A stretch of 64,000 nucleotides of DNA from assembly GCF_900142695.1 (NCBI RefSeq), contig NZ_FRBU01000007.1, positions 1 through 64,000 on the forward strand. Direction: 5' to 3'. Of the stretch, positions 48,001-55,858 are shown piece by piece. This stretch comes from Flavobacterium xanthum. Lineage in GTDB: Bacteria > Bacteroidota > Bacteroidia > Flavobacteriales > Flavobacteriaceae. Both the position numbers and the translations under genes were made by a program. Within the stretch, counting starts at the first letter, position 1. The number at the start of each line of letters is the position of its first letter. The notes beneath the pieces are model-generated. The model had not been told where the DNA came from, searched no databases, and worked only from the letters and a program-made list of their open reading frames with translations.

Positions 48001-49009
48001 CTTCACAAGGATCTCCAAAAACACTATTTGTTGCGGATATCGAAGCTGTGGTATTGCCTAACAGATAACTTTCAGCTACACTTTGACTAGTATTAGAATG
48101 GCAAGCCCCTAGAATAAAGCTTGGAGCAGAACCGTTAGGCGTTCCATAACTTGCAAAATTCACTGTAGCAAAATACGTATTAACTGGTGCATTTAATCCT
48201 GCATTATTATTTTCATTCGCAGTGGCATTAACTTGTCCTGACGTACCATTGGAATATGAGACATTATTATTTGATATTGGGGGGCAAACGGGTTTTAGAG
48301 CAATTAATATCGTACCAGTCCTATCATTATCCTCTGACAGGCGAACTAAACCCGCTCCAGTAGTCCCAACTGTTGGCTTTAAAGCCCAAGCCATAGCGAC
48401 TGCGGCATCACCAGAACCTTGATTGTCAAAAGATTCAGTTAAAGTCCCTGGAGTTGTAGTTTGCCAATTATCAAACGTGAGATTTTTTTTTGACATACCA
48501 AATAGTAAAACAGCCGCATTTGGAGTAACCGTCGTTATTGCAGACGTAGAAGTATCTCTATCATTATTGTTACGCGCTAGATTACTAATTGCTTCTATAG
48601 GATTATTTATATCTACTCCCGAAAAAGCGACAATTGTACCAACAACTTTTTTTGATTCTTCACCCAAAGTAAAGGTGTAACTCGTTGTGGATAAATCTGA
48701 GGAGGTAACAATTCTATACAAAATTGATCCCCAAGCATTCTTGCCTCCACCTTCGATATCACCATTAGCAATTGAATTCCAACCTATAGCTGTTGTATTT
48801 GTTTGTTTGTCATTTTCTTGTTGAGCAATAGTAACCAACATAATATCACCAACATTTATACCAGTAGGTTTATTAATTGTTATCTCTGGTAAATCATTTT
48901 TTTTTATGTCTGCACTTCTAGTTGTGATATTCCCCGATAACTGTATTTGCGCAAATGATGCTTCGATAGACAAAAAAAATAGAATTAGAAAAAGTATTTT
49001 TTTATTCAT
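45035..49009 (-). CDS. Giant T9SS protein with Ig-like and PA14 domains (modular protein 3)
   Basis: 1324 aa. Signal peptide MNKKILFLILFFLSIEASFAQ. Residues about 25-245 form one beta-rich domain (INVGDIMLVTIAQQ ... GTILIALKP). Then come Ig-like/PKD-type domains with the YQWQSS...ATSGF and YEWQTNASGSY patterns (about 350-520). A PA14-like domain follows (about 530-680, core GCYTFTVGGDDGYRLSLDGG), which in other proteins binds carbohydrate. From about 828 to the end is the shared module (NNASLIQ, YIYWSSPVEGQ, DKFYSFD, GYIIRG, LLGNPYPSALDA, YFWTHNTAI, KIASGQSFF, HRVWLNLTNTQGAFKQLLVGY, IQGRALPFE) and a sorting tail ending KKVAF. Its PA14 domain hints at glycan binding; otherwise unknown. Confidence 0.88.
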   Translation of the reverse strand: MNKKILFLILFFLSIEASFAQIQLSGNITTRSADIKKNDLPEITINKPTGINVGDIMLVTIAQQENDKQTNTTAIGWNSIANGDIEGGGKNAWGSILYRIVTSSDLSTTSYTFTLGEESKKVVGTIVAFSGVDINNPIEAISNLARNNNDRDTSTSAITTVTPNAAVLLFGMSKKNLTFDNWQTTTPGTLTESFDNQGSGDAAVAMAWALKPTVGTTGAGLVRLSEDNDRTGTILIALKPVCPPISNNNVSYSNGTSGQVNATANENNNAGLNAPVNTYFATVNFASYGTPNGSAPSFILGACHSNTSQSVAESYLLGNTTASISATNSVFGDPCEGTLKRLYVSATYAQPICNGTAVTITGTAPSGGTGTFTYQWQSSTTSATSGFVAAAGTNNGLNYSTGALTQTTWFRRVVTSCSTTSTSAIVLVRVNAVVGAGSIGANQAICSGRTPAPITSTLNGTGSGTVTYEWQTNASGSYVTIAGATGATYNPPALTATTSFQRRTVSVSGGITCNSPYTSPVTITVSPVSGDQVTYGANSWIGYVYANTNGGNPPNNPFTTTYRGYVTQPEIFNLDLANGAISGPNLCGTYDTNFAVRYKMTQNLPAGCYTFTVGGDDGYRLSLDGGATYVVNNWDDHAYESTVYTAYLSGSTNFVLEYFETGGQSRVSFSYVYIALAVPTIGIINQPNCVLSSGSVPLSGLPTTGSWTIIASPNTTGLTGLTGNGETATVGGLVVGTTYTFSVSNGTCASSVSSNVVINNVVTTTYNGTSWTSPPTLLKIGIIAAPSAVPIKISSNTELCSCTVNSGTTMLVDPNISLKLQDRLTVNGKLTFENNASLIQVNDNAINSGKITYQRQTSPYKPFDYIYWSSPVEGQVLRDVSPLTPSDKFYSFDVATYDWKPEDSNSKMTNGVGYIIRGANYVLPTPPGLHQASFFGIPNNGLVTVAIPSTAANSESSALLGNPYPSALDANKFLRDNISILEGTLYFWTHNTAIQDVGNITNGSQGSGALAYTSDDYATYNLTGGVTVVATGNILGGITQIVNKPSGKIASGQSFFAGIKAVAGTVKFENSMRVGVGGITGTNSQFFRTANKKFDATTTSENHRVWLNLTNTQGAFKQLLVGYITAATNAYDPSFDGVSFNGNEFIDFYSITDDETLTIQGRALPFEENDVVPLGYSSAIEGGFTISIDEVDGLFTSQNIFLEDKLNGSVHDLKKSGYTFETKIGTFDDRLVLRYTDKTLGIADLDQLEDQVIISKDKNELKIKSANETIKRVTIFDLQGKKVFDKEALDETEFRSSNVSLFKQTGIVKVTLATGQVISKKVAF

Positions 49010-49470
49010 AATGAGATTTATATTTTATCAGCTAATTTTGTACAAAAAGCCTTTAATTTTTTAAATTAAGAACTGAAAATCAATTCATTCATTAAAGGTA
49101 CTATCCCATTTTAAATACAAAGGCATATTGTCGATAAAAAGCAATAATAACCGATTAAATACACTTTTTTATTACCTAAGATCACAAAAAAAACTTTTGA
49201 AAAATGAAAATCTTCCAGCATTTTCATTAGGTATTTCTAAGAAATGCGCTCCAAAAAAATTAATAGGAAAGCGCTCCAAAAATTATACTAGCAAGGCTGC
49301 TGATAATCAGTATCGGTACAGACGAAACTGCTCATGATTTGGTCTTAAAAAAATAGTCTTTATTGTTACGTTTTACAATCAAAAGCAGTTCCTTAATCAC
49401 AAAACTATCTTTAGAATAAAAGATAAACACTACTTTTGCTTGTTGACCCGTTTGCCTTACAAAAGAATTT
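49010..49470. other. Gene-free interval between modular protein 3 and recX
   Basis: 461 nt with no convincing gene. It holds a short direct repeat, GCGCTCCAAAAA at 49246-49257 and 49271-49282 (25-nt period), and near its right end the -7 box of recX (TACTTTTG, 49431-49438). The plus-strand frame at 49128-49337 lacks any family feature and is not called. Confidence 0.5.
49431..49438 (+). promoter_or_regulatory. -7 element upstream of recX
   Basis: TACTTTTG, 32 nt before the recX ATG. No TTG at 17-23 nt, only a TTT-rich stretch. Confidence 0.45.
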
Positions 49471-49950
49471 ATGAAAGAAATCTTTTCCATAAAAGAAGCC
49501 ATCCACAAAATAGAGCATTATTGCGCCTATCAAGAACGCTGTCATGAAGAAGTAGTTCAAAAATTACGCAGCATGAAAATGGATTCAGATGAAATTGATA
49601 CTATTCTAGTGCATCTGATCAAAGATAATTTCCTGAATGAAAGTCGGTTTGCCTGCAGTTTTGCCAGAGGAAAGCACCGTATCAAGTTTTGGGGAAAAAT
49701 GAGAATTGTGAATGAATTAAAATTTCGGAAAATCACACAATACAATATCAATCTGGCACTCAGAGAAATCTCAGCAGAAGAGTATTTAGCTACTTTCCAT
49801 ACCGTCGCAGAAAGAAACTGGGAATCTGTACGAGAAACTAATTTGTTAAAAAAACGTAAAAAATGCTGTGATTACCTGCTTCGAAAAGGCTTTGAAAGCA
49901 CTTTAGTTTACGAAAAAGTAAAGGAGCTGATGGATTTGAACACGGATTAG
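49471..49950 (+). CDS. recX: Regulatory protein RecX
   Basis: 159 aa. Small three-helix-repeat protein that modulates RecA filaments. Typical features: an N-terminal CAYQERCHEEVVQKL repeat, IDTILVHLIKDNFLNESRFACSFARGKHRIKFWGKMRIVNEL, and a final LLRKGFESTLVYEKVKEL repeat. Length fits the family (150-160). recA is not in the window. Transcribed toward the ketoacyl synthase gene, which ends at 50122 on the opposite strand. Confidence 0.9.
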   Translation: MKEIFSIKEAIHKIEHYCAYQERCHEEVVQKLRSMKMDSDEIDTILVHLIKDNFLNESRFACSFARGKHRIKFWGKMRIVNELKFRKITQYNINLALREISAEEYLATFHTVAERNWESVRETNLLKKRKKCCDYLLRKGFESTLVYEKVKELMDLNTD

Positions 49951-50121
49951 TACCGATTATTACAATTTAATTGCAAACTAAAACTAGTATTTATAGGTTA
50001 TCTCAATCACCAATAATAGTAACCAACTCGAATTTGTAGGTCACTATTTTAAAAAGCACTAAAAACTAGAGCAATTTTATGGGCTTACTTTTTTTGTATT
50101 TTAATGAGTGCAAGTAAATCG

Positions 50122-51297
50122 TTACAAACTCAAAAGAATACTCACCGCATTTCCACCAAAACCAACCGCATTAATCAAGACTTTTCTGATGGGTTTGGTT
50201 TGGGTTTGTGCTTTCGCAAAAGGCACTCCGATAAACCTATTGTGTTGCATCATCAATATAGCGAATTCCAGACTCAAAATTCCTGATGCGCCAAAAGTGT
50301 GGCCTATCTTCCATTTATTAGTGGTCAACAAGGGCAGGTTTTTTCCAAATACTTTTTCAATAGCGTTATATTCCGTTATATCCCCTTTGATGGTTCCTGG
50401 TGCGTGCATCACGATTACATCTACTTCGGATAATTCGGTGTTTTCCAATGCCATTTTCATAGATTTCTGGAAGCAAGTTGCCTCTGCCGAAATAGAAATA
50501 TTATGTTCCAAAATTTCTGTGGCATAACCTATTCCTTCGATATACGCTAAAGCATTGTCAGTCGCCCCTATTTCGAGACAACAAACGCCAGCTCCTTCCC
50601 CTAGAATCATCGTGCTTCGTTTCTTCTCTAAATCTAGTGCTCGGTTAGGCCATTCAATATGCCCCGATTGCGGATTGTCGCTTTCTGCATAAATTTTCAG
50701 CGCTCGCATTTGAGCAATTGTAAAATCAGTTAATGGAGCTTCACTACCGCCTATTAAAAATTTATCTGCCATTCCAGCGCGAAGCCAAGCCACGCCGTTC
50801 AACAAAGCATGCAAGGCCGTTGAACACGTGATAGAATGTGAAATTTCGGGTCCTGAACTTTGTAAATCATGAGCGACCCAAGAGGAAATATTTCCCAAAG
50901 TCGTCGTTGGTGATGCAAGGGTTTGTGCTTTACCTGTTTGTAAATAATCCCGATGGTGTTTTTCGAATAAAACCGTCGCACCACGAGAGGATCCAATATT
51001 GATTCCAAAAACGTCATTTTGAGTCCAACCCGCATTTTCAATCGCTTTGCGAGAAGCTGCGATAGCGTACAATACGGATTTATCTAGCGACTTGTATTTG
51101 TGATCTGACTCTCGTAAAGCACCAACAACTTGCTCTGAATTAGCGTCTAAAGTCGCTACAAAAGTCTTTTTATGATCTAAAACATGTTCCGTAAAACAAT
51201 GGTTTTCATGGAGGTAGTTTTCCCAAATTGTTTTTGAGTCAGTACCCAATGGAGAAATAGAAGCTATGGCGGTTATGGAGATTGTTTGTTGTTGCAA
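50122..51297 (-). CDS. Beta-ketoacyl-ACP synthase in the biotin operon
   Basis: 391 aa, thiolase-fold condensing enzyme of the KAS I/II (FabB/FabF) type. The catalytic triad is intact: C158 in ITCSTALH, H298 in MHAPGTIKGD, and H333 in KIGHTFGASG, with K328 near it. Start is TTG (MQQQTISITAI). It is last in the bioF-bioD-bioA series, 155 nt after bioA. No bioC or bioH is seen in the window. A dedicated synthase for pimeloyl-thioester chain building is an attractive inference; alternatively it acts in another acyl pathway such as aryl-polyene or general fatty acid synthesis. Confidence 0.85.
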   Translation of the reverse strand: MQQQTISITAIASISPLGTDSKTIWENYLHENHCFTEHVLDHKKTFVATLDANSEQVVGALRESDHKYKSLDKSVLYAIAASRKAIENAGWTQNDVFGINIGSSRGATVLFEKHHRDYLQTGKAQTLASPTTTLGNISSWVAHDLQSSGPEISHSITCSTALHALLNGVAWLRAGMADKFLIGGSEAPLTDFTIAQMRALKIYAESDNPQSGHIEWPNRALDLEKKRSTMILGEGAGVCCLEIGATDNALAYIEGIGYATEILEHNISISAEATCFQKSMKMALENTELSEVDVIVMHAPGTIKGDITEYNAIEKVFGKNLPLLTTNKWKIGHTFGASGILSLEFAILMMQHNRFIGVPFAKAQTQTKPIRKVLINAVGFGGNAVSILLSL

Positions 51298-51393
51298 GTG
51301 GATAATTTTTTATTTTGTTTCACGAAAATTCAAAAAGAAAACTCTAAGATCCGCTACGTTTTTCTATTATTAAAGAAAATTTTCAATCCTCTT

Positions 51394-51430
51394 TCTTTGT
51401 GAATCTCTGCGTCTTCTTTGTGAATATTTG
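51394..51430 (+). repeat. CACAAAGA-type spacer repeat, left of bioA
   Basis: TCTTTGTGAATCTCTGCG followed by TCTTCTTTGTGAATA. It is related, in inverted orientation, to the repeat on the other side of bioA (52739-52778). Confidence 0.5.
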
Positions 51431-51452
51431 TGTAATAACTTTGGAGGCAAAA

Positions 51453-52724
51453 TTAAACTATTTCTAGAGCATTTTCGACCACTTGATACACTTTTTGCAA
51501 CTGCTCATCAGTAATAACATACGGTGGCAAAATGTAGACAATATTACCAACCGGACGCAAAATCACTCCGTTTTCGATAAAAAAATCATAGAGTTTATTC
51601 CGCAATGTTCCATAATAACTAGCAGCACTTTCAGTTTTTATTTCTAATGCAAAAATAACGCCCAGCACTCGGGTTGTGACTACTTTCGGATGATTTTTAA
51701 CACGCTCCTGAAACTCCAAATGTTGGTGATTGACACGAACTATGTTGGCTTGCATTTCATCCGTTTGCAACAATTTCATACTAGCTAAAGCCGCTGCGCA
51801 ACCTGTAGGATTTGCTGTAAAAGTATGGCCATGAAACAATGCTTTGTTAATGTCGTCATCGTAAAAAGCATCGAATAAATCTTGCGTGAAAGTCGTAATT
51901 GCCATAGGAATCGTTCCTCCAGTCAACGCTTTGGACAAACACATCATGTCTGGTTTTTCAACCAAATAATCTGTTGCAAACGTTTTACCAGTTTTCCCAA
52001 AGCCTGTCATTACTTCATCCGCAATGGTCAGCACATTATGCTTCTGACAAATTCGCATCAATTGATCTAGCGATTCCGGTTCGTACATCACCATTCCTGC
52101 GGCTCCTTGAACGAGAGGTTCAAAAATAAAACCTGCACAGTTGTTGTTTTTTAGTACCGCTTGCAACGCTTCGTAACTCTCTTGCTCTTGTCCTTTAACT
52201 GGAACCGGAATCCGAACCACATTAATAAACATTCCTTCAAAAGCTTCGACAAAAAAAGAAATTCCACTTGCTGCCATCGCACCAAAAGTGTCGCCATGAA
52301 AAGCATTTTCGAAAGCAATTATCGTCGTTCTCTTTTCTCCTTTATTGAAAAAATACTGCAAAGCGACTTTAATTGCGACTTCAACAGCCGTAGAACCATT
52401 ATCCGAAAAGAATATCTTTTGTTGGTTTTTTGGCAAAATTTCCATCAACTTCTCGGCTACCAAAATAGCGGGCTCATGTGTAAATCCACCAAATAACACA
52501 TGTTCTAATGTGGTGAGTTGTTTGTAAATGGCATCGGCAATAAATGTGTTGGAATGTCCGTACGGATTGACCCACCACGAAGCGATGGCGTCAATATATT
52601 CTTTATTATTTTCGTCCCAAAGCAAAGCACCTTTTCCTCTTTTGATGGCAATAGGCAAAGCTGCGGTTTTATGTTGAGTATACGGATGCCAAAGATATTG
52701 GCCGTCTCTTTCTGTTAAAGTCAT
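51453..52724 (-). CDS. bioA: Adenosylmethionine-8-amino-7-oxononanoate aminotransferase
   Basis: 423 aa. PLP-dependent class III aminotransferase that uses SAM as amino donor to convert KAPA to DAPA. Shows IDAIASWWVNPYGHSN, FFSDNGSTAVEVAIKVALQYF, the TIADEVMTGFGKTG segment with the PLP aspartate, and the Schiff-base lysine in MCLSKALTGG. It follows bioD by 57 nt, a gap filled with CACAAAG-type repeats. Confidence 0.96.
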   Translation of the reverse strand: MTLTERDGQYLWHPYTQHKTAALPIAIKRGKGALLWDENNKEYIDAIASWWVNPYGHSNTFIADAIYKQLTTLEHVLFGGFTHEPAILVAEKLMEILPKNQQKIFFSDNGSTAVEVAIKVALQYFFNKGEKRTTIIAFENAFHGDTFGAMAASGISFFVEAFEGMFINVVRIPVPVKGQEQESYEALQAVLKNNNCAGFIFEPLVQGAAGMVMYEPESLDQLMRICQKHNVLTIADEVMTGFGKTGKTFATDYLVEKPDMMCLSKALTGGTIPMAITTFTQDLFDAFYDDDINKALFHGHTFTANPTGCAAALASMKLLQTDEMQANIVRVNHQHLEFQERVKNHPKVVTTRVLGVIFALEIKTESAASYYGTLRNKLYDFFIENGVILRPVGNIVYILPPYVITDEQLQKVYQVVENALEIV

Positions 52725-52738
52725 TTTAAATAATATAT

Positions 52739-52778
52739 TTCACAAAGATACACAGAGAAAGTACAGAGTCTCACAAAG
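52739..52778 (+). repeat. CACAAAGA-type spacer repeat, right of bioA
   Basis: TTCACAAAGATACACAGAGA, then AAGTACAGAGTCTCACAAAGAT. Low-complexity spacer repeat in inverted orientation relative to 51394-51430. Confidence 0.5.
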
Positions 52779-52781
52779 ATT

Positions 52782-53399
52782 TTATAAACTCAATAGCTGT
52801 TCCCGAAACAAATCAGCGTATTCTTTGATTACATTTTGATCAAAATAGGGCTCTCGTTCTATTCTACCAATGCATTTAACTCCTGTTTTAGATAAAATGA
52901 TAGATTCAGTAGCTTTATTTTCATCGCCCGAAAAAACAATTCCCGCAACTGCGATTTTTCTGTTCTGCAAAGCTTCAATAGTCAATAAAGTATGGTTAAT
53001 GCTGCCCAAATAATGACGGGAAACCACCACAACTTTATAATCCGGCTGAATCAAATCGATGACACAATCATTTGAATTTAATGGAACAAAAACTCCTCCT
53101 GCACCCTCAATTACTAAATGATTAGCTGTTTCCGGTTCGATAATTTTCTTTAAATCAATAGTAATTTTGTCTATTTCAGCTGCAAAATGTGGACTCGCTG
53201 GCGTATTCAACGCATAACTATTGGGATGTATGACGGTCTTTGTATTCGATAAAAACGATTTGACTTTGTGACTGTCGGAATTATCTAAATCTCCCGCTTG
53301 AATAGGTTTCCAATAATCAGCTTCTAAAGCTTCTGTAATGATAGATGATGCAATGGTTTTACCAACATCGGTTCCAATTCCTGTTATAAATAGTTTCAT
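52782..53399 (-). CDS. bioD: ATP-dependent dethiobiotin synthetase
   Basis: 205 aa. Closes the ureido ring of dethiobiotin from DAPA, CO2 and ATP. P-loop GTDVGKTIASS near residues 8-18, IQAGDLDNSDSH, and IEGAGGVFVPLN are the family motifs. Upstream lies the inserted GxxExxY cassette, which separates it from bioF. Confidence 0.95.
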   Translation of the reverse strand: MKLFITGIGTDVGKTIASSIITEALEADYWKPIQAGDLDNSDSHKVKSFLSNTKTVIHPNSYALNTPASPHFAAEIDKITIDLKKIIEPETANHLVIEGAGGVFVPLNSNDCVIDLIQPDYKVVVVSRHYLGSINHTLLTIEALQNRKIAVAGIVFSGDENKATESIILSKTGVKCIGRIEREPYFDQNVIKEYADLFREQLLSL

Positions 53400-53408
53400 A
53401 GATATTTG

Positions 53409-53437
53409 GCCACGGATGACACGGATTAAACGGATTT
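53409..53437 (+). repeat. Left 29-bp inverted repeat of the GxxExxY cassette
   Basis: Begins GCCACGGATGACACGG and ends TTAAACGGATTT. It matches the reverse complement of 53856-53884 at 26 of 29 positions and lies 10 nt upstream of the bioD start. Confidence 0.75.
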
Positions 53438-53448
53438 ATATAGATTCT

Positions 53449-53835
53449 TTAATTTTTTCTATTATTTGTGAAAATCAGTCTTTTAATTTCTGGTTTTTCT
53501 CCAAAGTTTAATAACAACCCTATTTCAATATTTGTAGCTTTTAGATAATTTAAAGTTTGAACATAATGCGCCTTTACCAAACTCTCACAAGCCTTTAATT
53601 CTAAAATTATAACACCATTAATTAATAAATCAGCAAAAAAGTCACCAACAAGTTCGTTTTTATAATATACTTTAATTTGCTTTTGAGGTTCCACTTTAAA
53701 ACCTTGCGATTTTAATTCCAAATACATTGCATTTTGATACACCTTTTCAAGAAAACCATACCCCAATTCATTGTAAACTTCATAAAAAACTTTCAAAATA
53801 GATTCCGACAATTCTTTGTGCAAAATTTCAGTCAT
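53449..53835 (-). CDS. GxxExxY protein (PD-(D/E)xK nuclease-like)
   Basis: 128 aa. It has the naming motif G-F-L-E-K-V-Y (GYGFLEKVYQNAM, about residue 27-38), followed by a PD-(D/E)xK-like core GDFFADLLING...ILELKA in which the D, the E and the K are present. Family members are very frequent in Bacteroidota and have no established function; nuclease activity is predicted only. It sits inside the biotin operon between bioF and bioD and is bracketed by 29-bp inverted repeats, so it looks like an inserted cassette with no link to biotin. Confidence 0.85.
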   Translation of the reverse strand: MTEILHKELSESILKVFYEVYNELGYGFLEKVYQNAMYLELKSQGFKVEPQKQIKVYYKNELVGDFFADLLINGVIILELKACESLVKAHYVQTLNYLKATNIEIGLLLNFGEKPEIKRLIFTNNRKN

Positions 53836-53855
53836 TTTTTACTATTTAAAAGTTA

Positions 53856-53884
53856 AAATCCTTTTAATCCGTGGCATCTGTGGC
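53856..53884 (-). repeat. Right 29-bp inverted repeat of the GxxExxY cassette
   Basis: On the minus strand begins GCCACAGATGCCACGG and ends TTAAAAGGATTT. It touches the bioF stop codon (53884-53886). Confidence 0.75.
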
Positions 53885-55023
53885 TAAAAAACAAAAGTAC
53901 TCAACAATCGCAACACTTCGGATATTTCCTCATGCGAATTATAACTGTGCAAACAAAAACGAAGTCGTTCCTGACCTTCTGGAACGGTTGGCGAAAGAAT
54001 TGCTTTCACATCAAATCCTTTTTCTTGAAGCTGGCTGGCTATTGCTTTTACTTTTTCATTTCCTGGAACAATAGCCGATTGTATCGCGGATTTACTTCGG
54101 ACAAAAAGTGGTTTTAATCCCAACATATTCTTTTCTTGATTGAACTGAATGATGTTTTCTCGAAGTACTTCTATATTTTTTTTATCTTTTTCTAAAAATT
54201 GATAGGCTACCAAAATCGTGGCTACCGAATGCGGCGAAAGCCCTGTGGTATAAATAAAACTTCGGGCAAAATTCACTAAATAATCCCTCAATTCAACCGA
54301 ACCTAAAATCGCGGCTCCATGACACCCCAATCCTTTCCCGAAAGTCATAATGCGAGCAAAAAAATGCTCTTGCAATCCCAGCATTTGAACAAATCCTTCA
54401 CCTTTTGAACCAAAAACTCCCAAAGCATGTGCTTCATCAACAACAAGATAACAATTGTGTTTAGTTGAAACCGAAACCAATTCTTCTAGATTTGGACAAT
54501 CGCCATCCATAGAAAAAACAGATTCGGTGACAATATAAATAGTGGTGTCTGGATTCCTTAAAATTAACTTTTCTAAATCTTCAAAATCATTATGATTGAA
54601 TTTATAGGCCTTGGCATTGGATAATTGAATTCCGTCCCGAATAGAAGCATGGCACAATTCATCGTATAAAATCAAATCGCCTTTTTGTGGAACGGCACTA
54701 AAAAAACCAACATTGGCATCGTAACCGGAATTGAAGATTAAGGCGGTGGCTGATTGGTGGAACGTAGCAATAACGTCTTCTGTTTCCTCAAATAAACTAT
54801 GATTCCCTGACAACAGTCGGGAGCCAGTCGCACCGTTTTGAACACACTTTTTATCTATTAAATACTGATGTGTTTTATGAAAAATACATTCCGACTTCGA
54901 CAATCCAAGATAATCATTCGAAGCAAAATCAATTAAATTACTTGAAATGGGTAACTTTCGTAAAGCATTAGCTTGTTTTCGAATTTGAAGTTTGCCTGTT
55001 AGATTCTCTGGAAATTGTTTCAT
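53884..55023 (-). CDS. bioF: 8-amino-7-oxononanoate synthase
   Basis: 379 aa from ATG 55021-55023; the in-frame TTG at 55032 overlaps a -7 box and is not favoured. A PLP enzyme joining pimeloyl thioester and alanine to KAPA. Motifs: FASNDYLGLS, NGATGSRLLSGNH, VVDEAHALGVFG (PLP aspartate), and the lysine in MTFGKGLGCHGAA. First gene of the operon; the -7 box TATTTTTG (plus 55030-55037) is so close to the ATG that the transcript may be leaderless. Confidence 0.96.
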   Translation of the reverse strand: MKQFPENLTGKLQIRKQANALRKLPISSNLIDFASNDYLGLSKSECIFHKTHQYLIDKKCVQNGATGSRLLSGNHSLFEETEDVIATFHQSATALIFNSGYDANVGFFSAVPQKGDLILYDELCHASIRDGIQLSNAKAYKFNHNDFEDLEKLILRNPDTTIYIVTESVFSMDGDCPNLEELVSVSTKHNCYLVVDEAHALGVFGSKGEGFVQMLGLQEHFFARIMTFGKGLGCHGAAILGSVELRDYLVNFARSFIYTTGLSPHSVATILVAYQFLEKDKKNIEVLRENIIQFNQEKNMLGLKPLFVRSKSAIQSAIVPGNEKVKAIASQLQEKGFDVKAILSPTVPEGQERLRFCLHSYNSHEEISEVLRLLSTFVF

Positions 55024-55318
55024 AGTCTGCAAAAATAAGCATCTTTTTTGTTTTATGAATTCTGTGTGTTATTTGTTTCGTTTTTAAGTAAAATTTCAAA
55101 AAAAATCTGTTTTTATTGATGAATAAAAATTATTTCGGTTTTCATGAAGCAATAATTTAATTATGATTTAACAATTACAATAAAAGAATAGATAAATATT
55201 ATACAATTTTTTACGAAAACGGTTTCGATTTTCAAATTTCATGAAAATGTGTTAAAAAAAACTTAAAATAAATAATAGAACTGTTAACGTATTGAATAGT
55301 TTTTTACTTTCGACGACA

Positions 55319-55858
55319 ATGAAACGAATTGCATCACTTTTCTTACTCGTAACTTTATTCTACAATGCGATGGGTTACTATCTTATGTTTGCTTATCAAG
55401 AAGAGCAAGCGTGGGTAGCTGCTATGGAAAAAAGACACGATTCAGAGTTTCAAGTAATCGAGTTGAACGCCACTTTATACTCATTTATCGAAGACACTGA
55501 TTTTGAGTATGTCAATGAAGATGTTGTCATTAACAATAAAAGCTACCATATTTTCAAGAAAAGAATTCAAAACAACATACTTAGTTTGTACTACCTGCGC
55601 AATTCACATCAAGATGCGATCAGTCAAGATTTAAAAGACATTGTAGACAATCAATTATTCAACGGGTCTTCATCAAAAGAGTCTCCGGTTAAAAAACTCA
55701 TGAAGTCTTTTCTTCAAGATTATATTCCAAACACTACTGTTTGCCTGAATTTTTCTCCAAAAACAATCCTACATTCAATTGAATCTATCATTACTCCAAC
55801 TCAAGCACTTGCTTCCGGGTACTATTCGGTGTCATATTCACCACCCGATTTCGCTTAA
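55319..55858 (+). CDS. Unknown exported or membrane-anchored protein
   Basis: 179 aa from ATG 55319. The N-terminal hydrophobic segment MKRIASLFLLVTLFYNAMGYYLMF could be a signal peptide or an anchor. The middle (KRHDSEFQVIEL ... KSYHIFKKRIQNN) is mixed alpha/beta, and it ends YSPPDFA. I do not recognise a family. It lies upstream of a broken outer-membrane barrel gene on the same strand, 473 nt apart, and may belong to the same process. Confidence 0.5.
   Translation: MKRIASLFLLVTLFYNAMGYYLMFAYQEEQAWVAAMEKRHDSEFQVIELNATLYSFIEDTDFEYVNEDVVINNKSYHIFKKRIQNNILSLYYLRNSHQDAISQDLKDIVDNQLFNGSSSKESPVKKLMKSFLQDYIPNTTVCLNFSPKTILHSIESIITPTQALASGYYSVSYSPPDFA

Noticed and set aside
35513..49009. CRISPR array or tandem DNA repeat, because of dense repeats
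   Set aside because: The repeats are protein-level, imperfect and in frame; there are no constant direct repeats with unique spacers of equal length and no cas genes.
49128..49337. 69-codon plus-strand frame between modular protein 3 and recX
   Set aside because: Lysine-rich composition of AT-rich intergenic DNA, TTG start, no recognisable domain.
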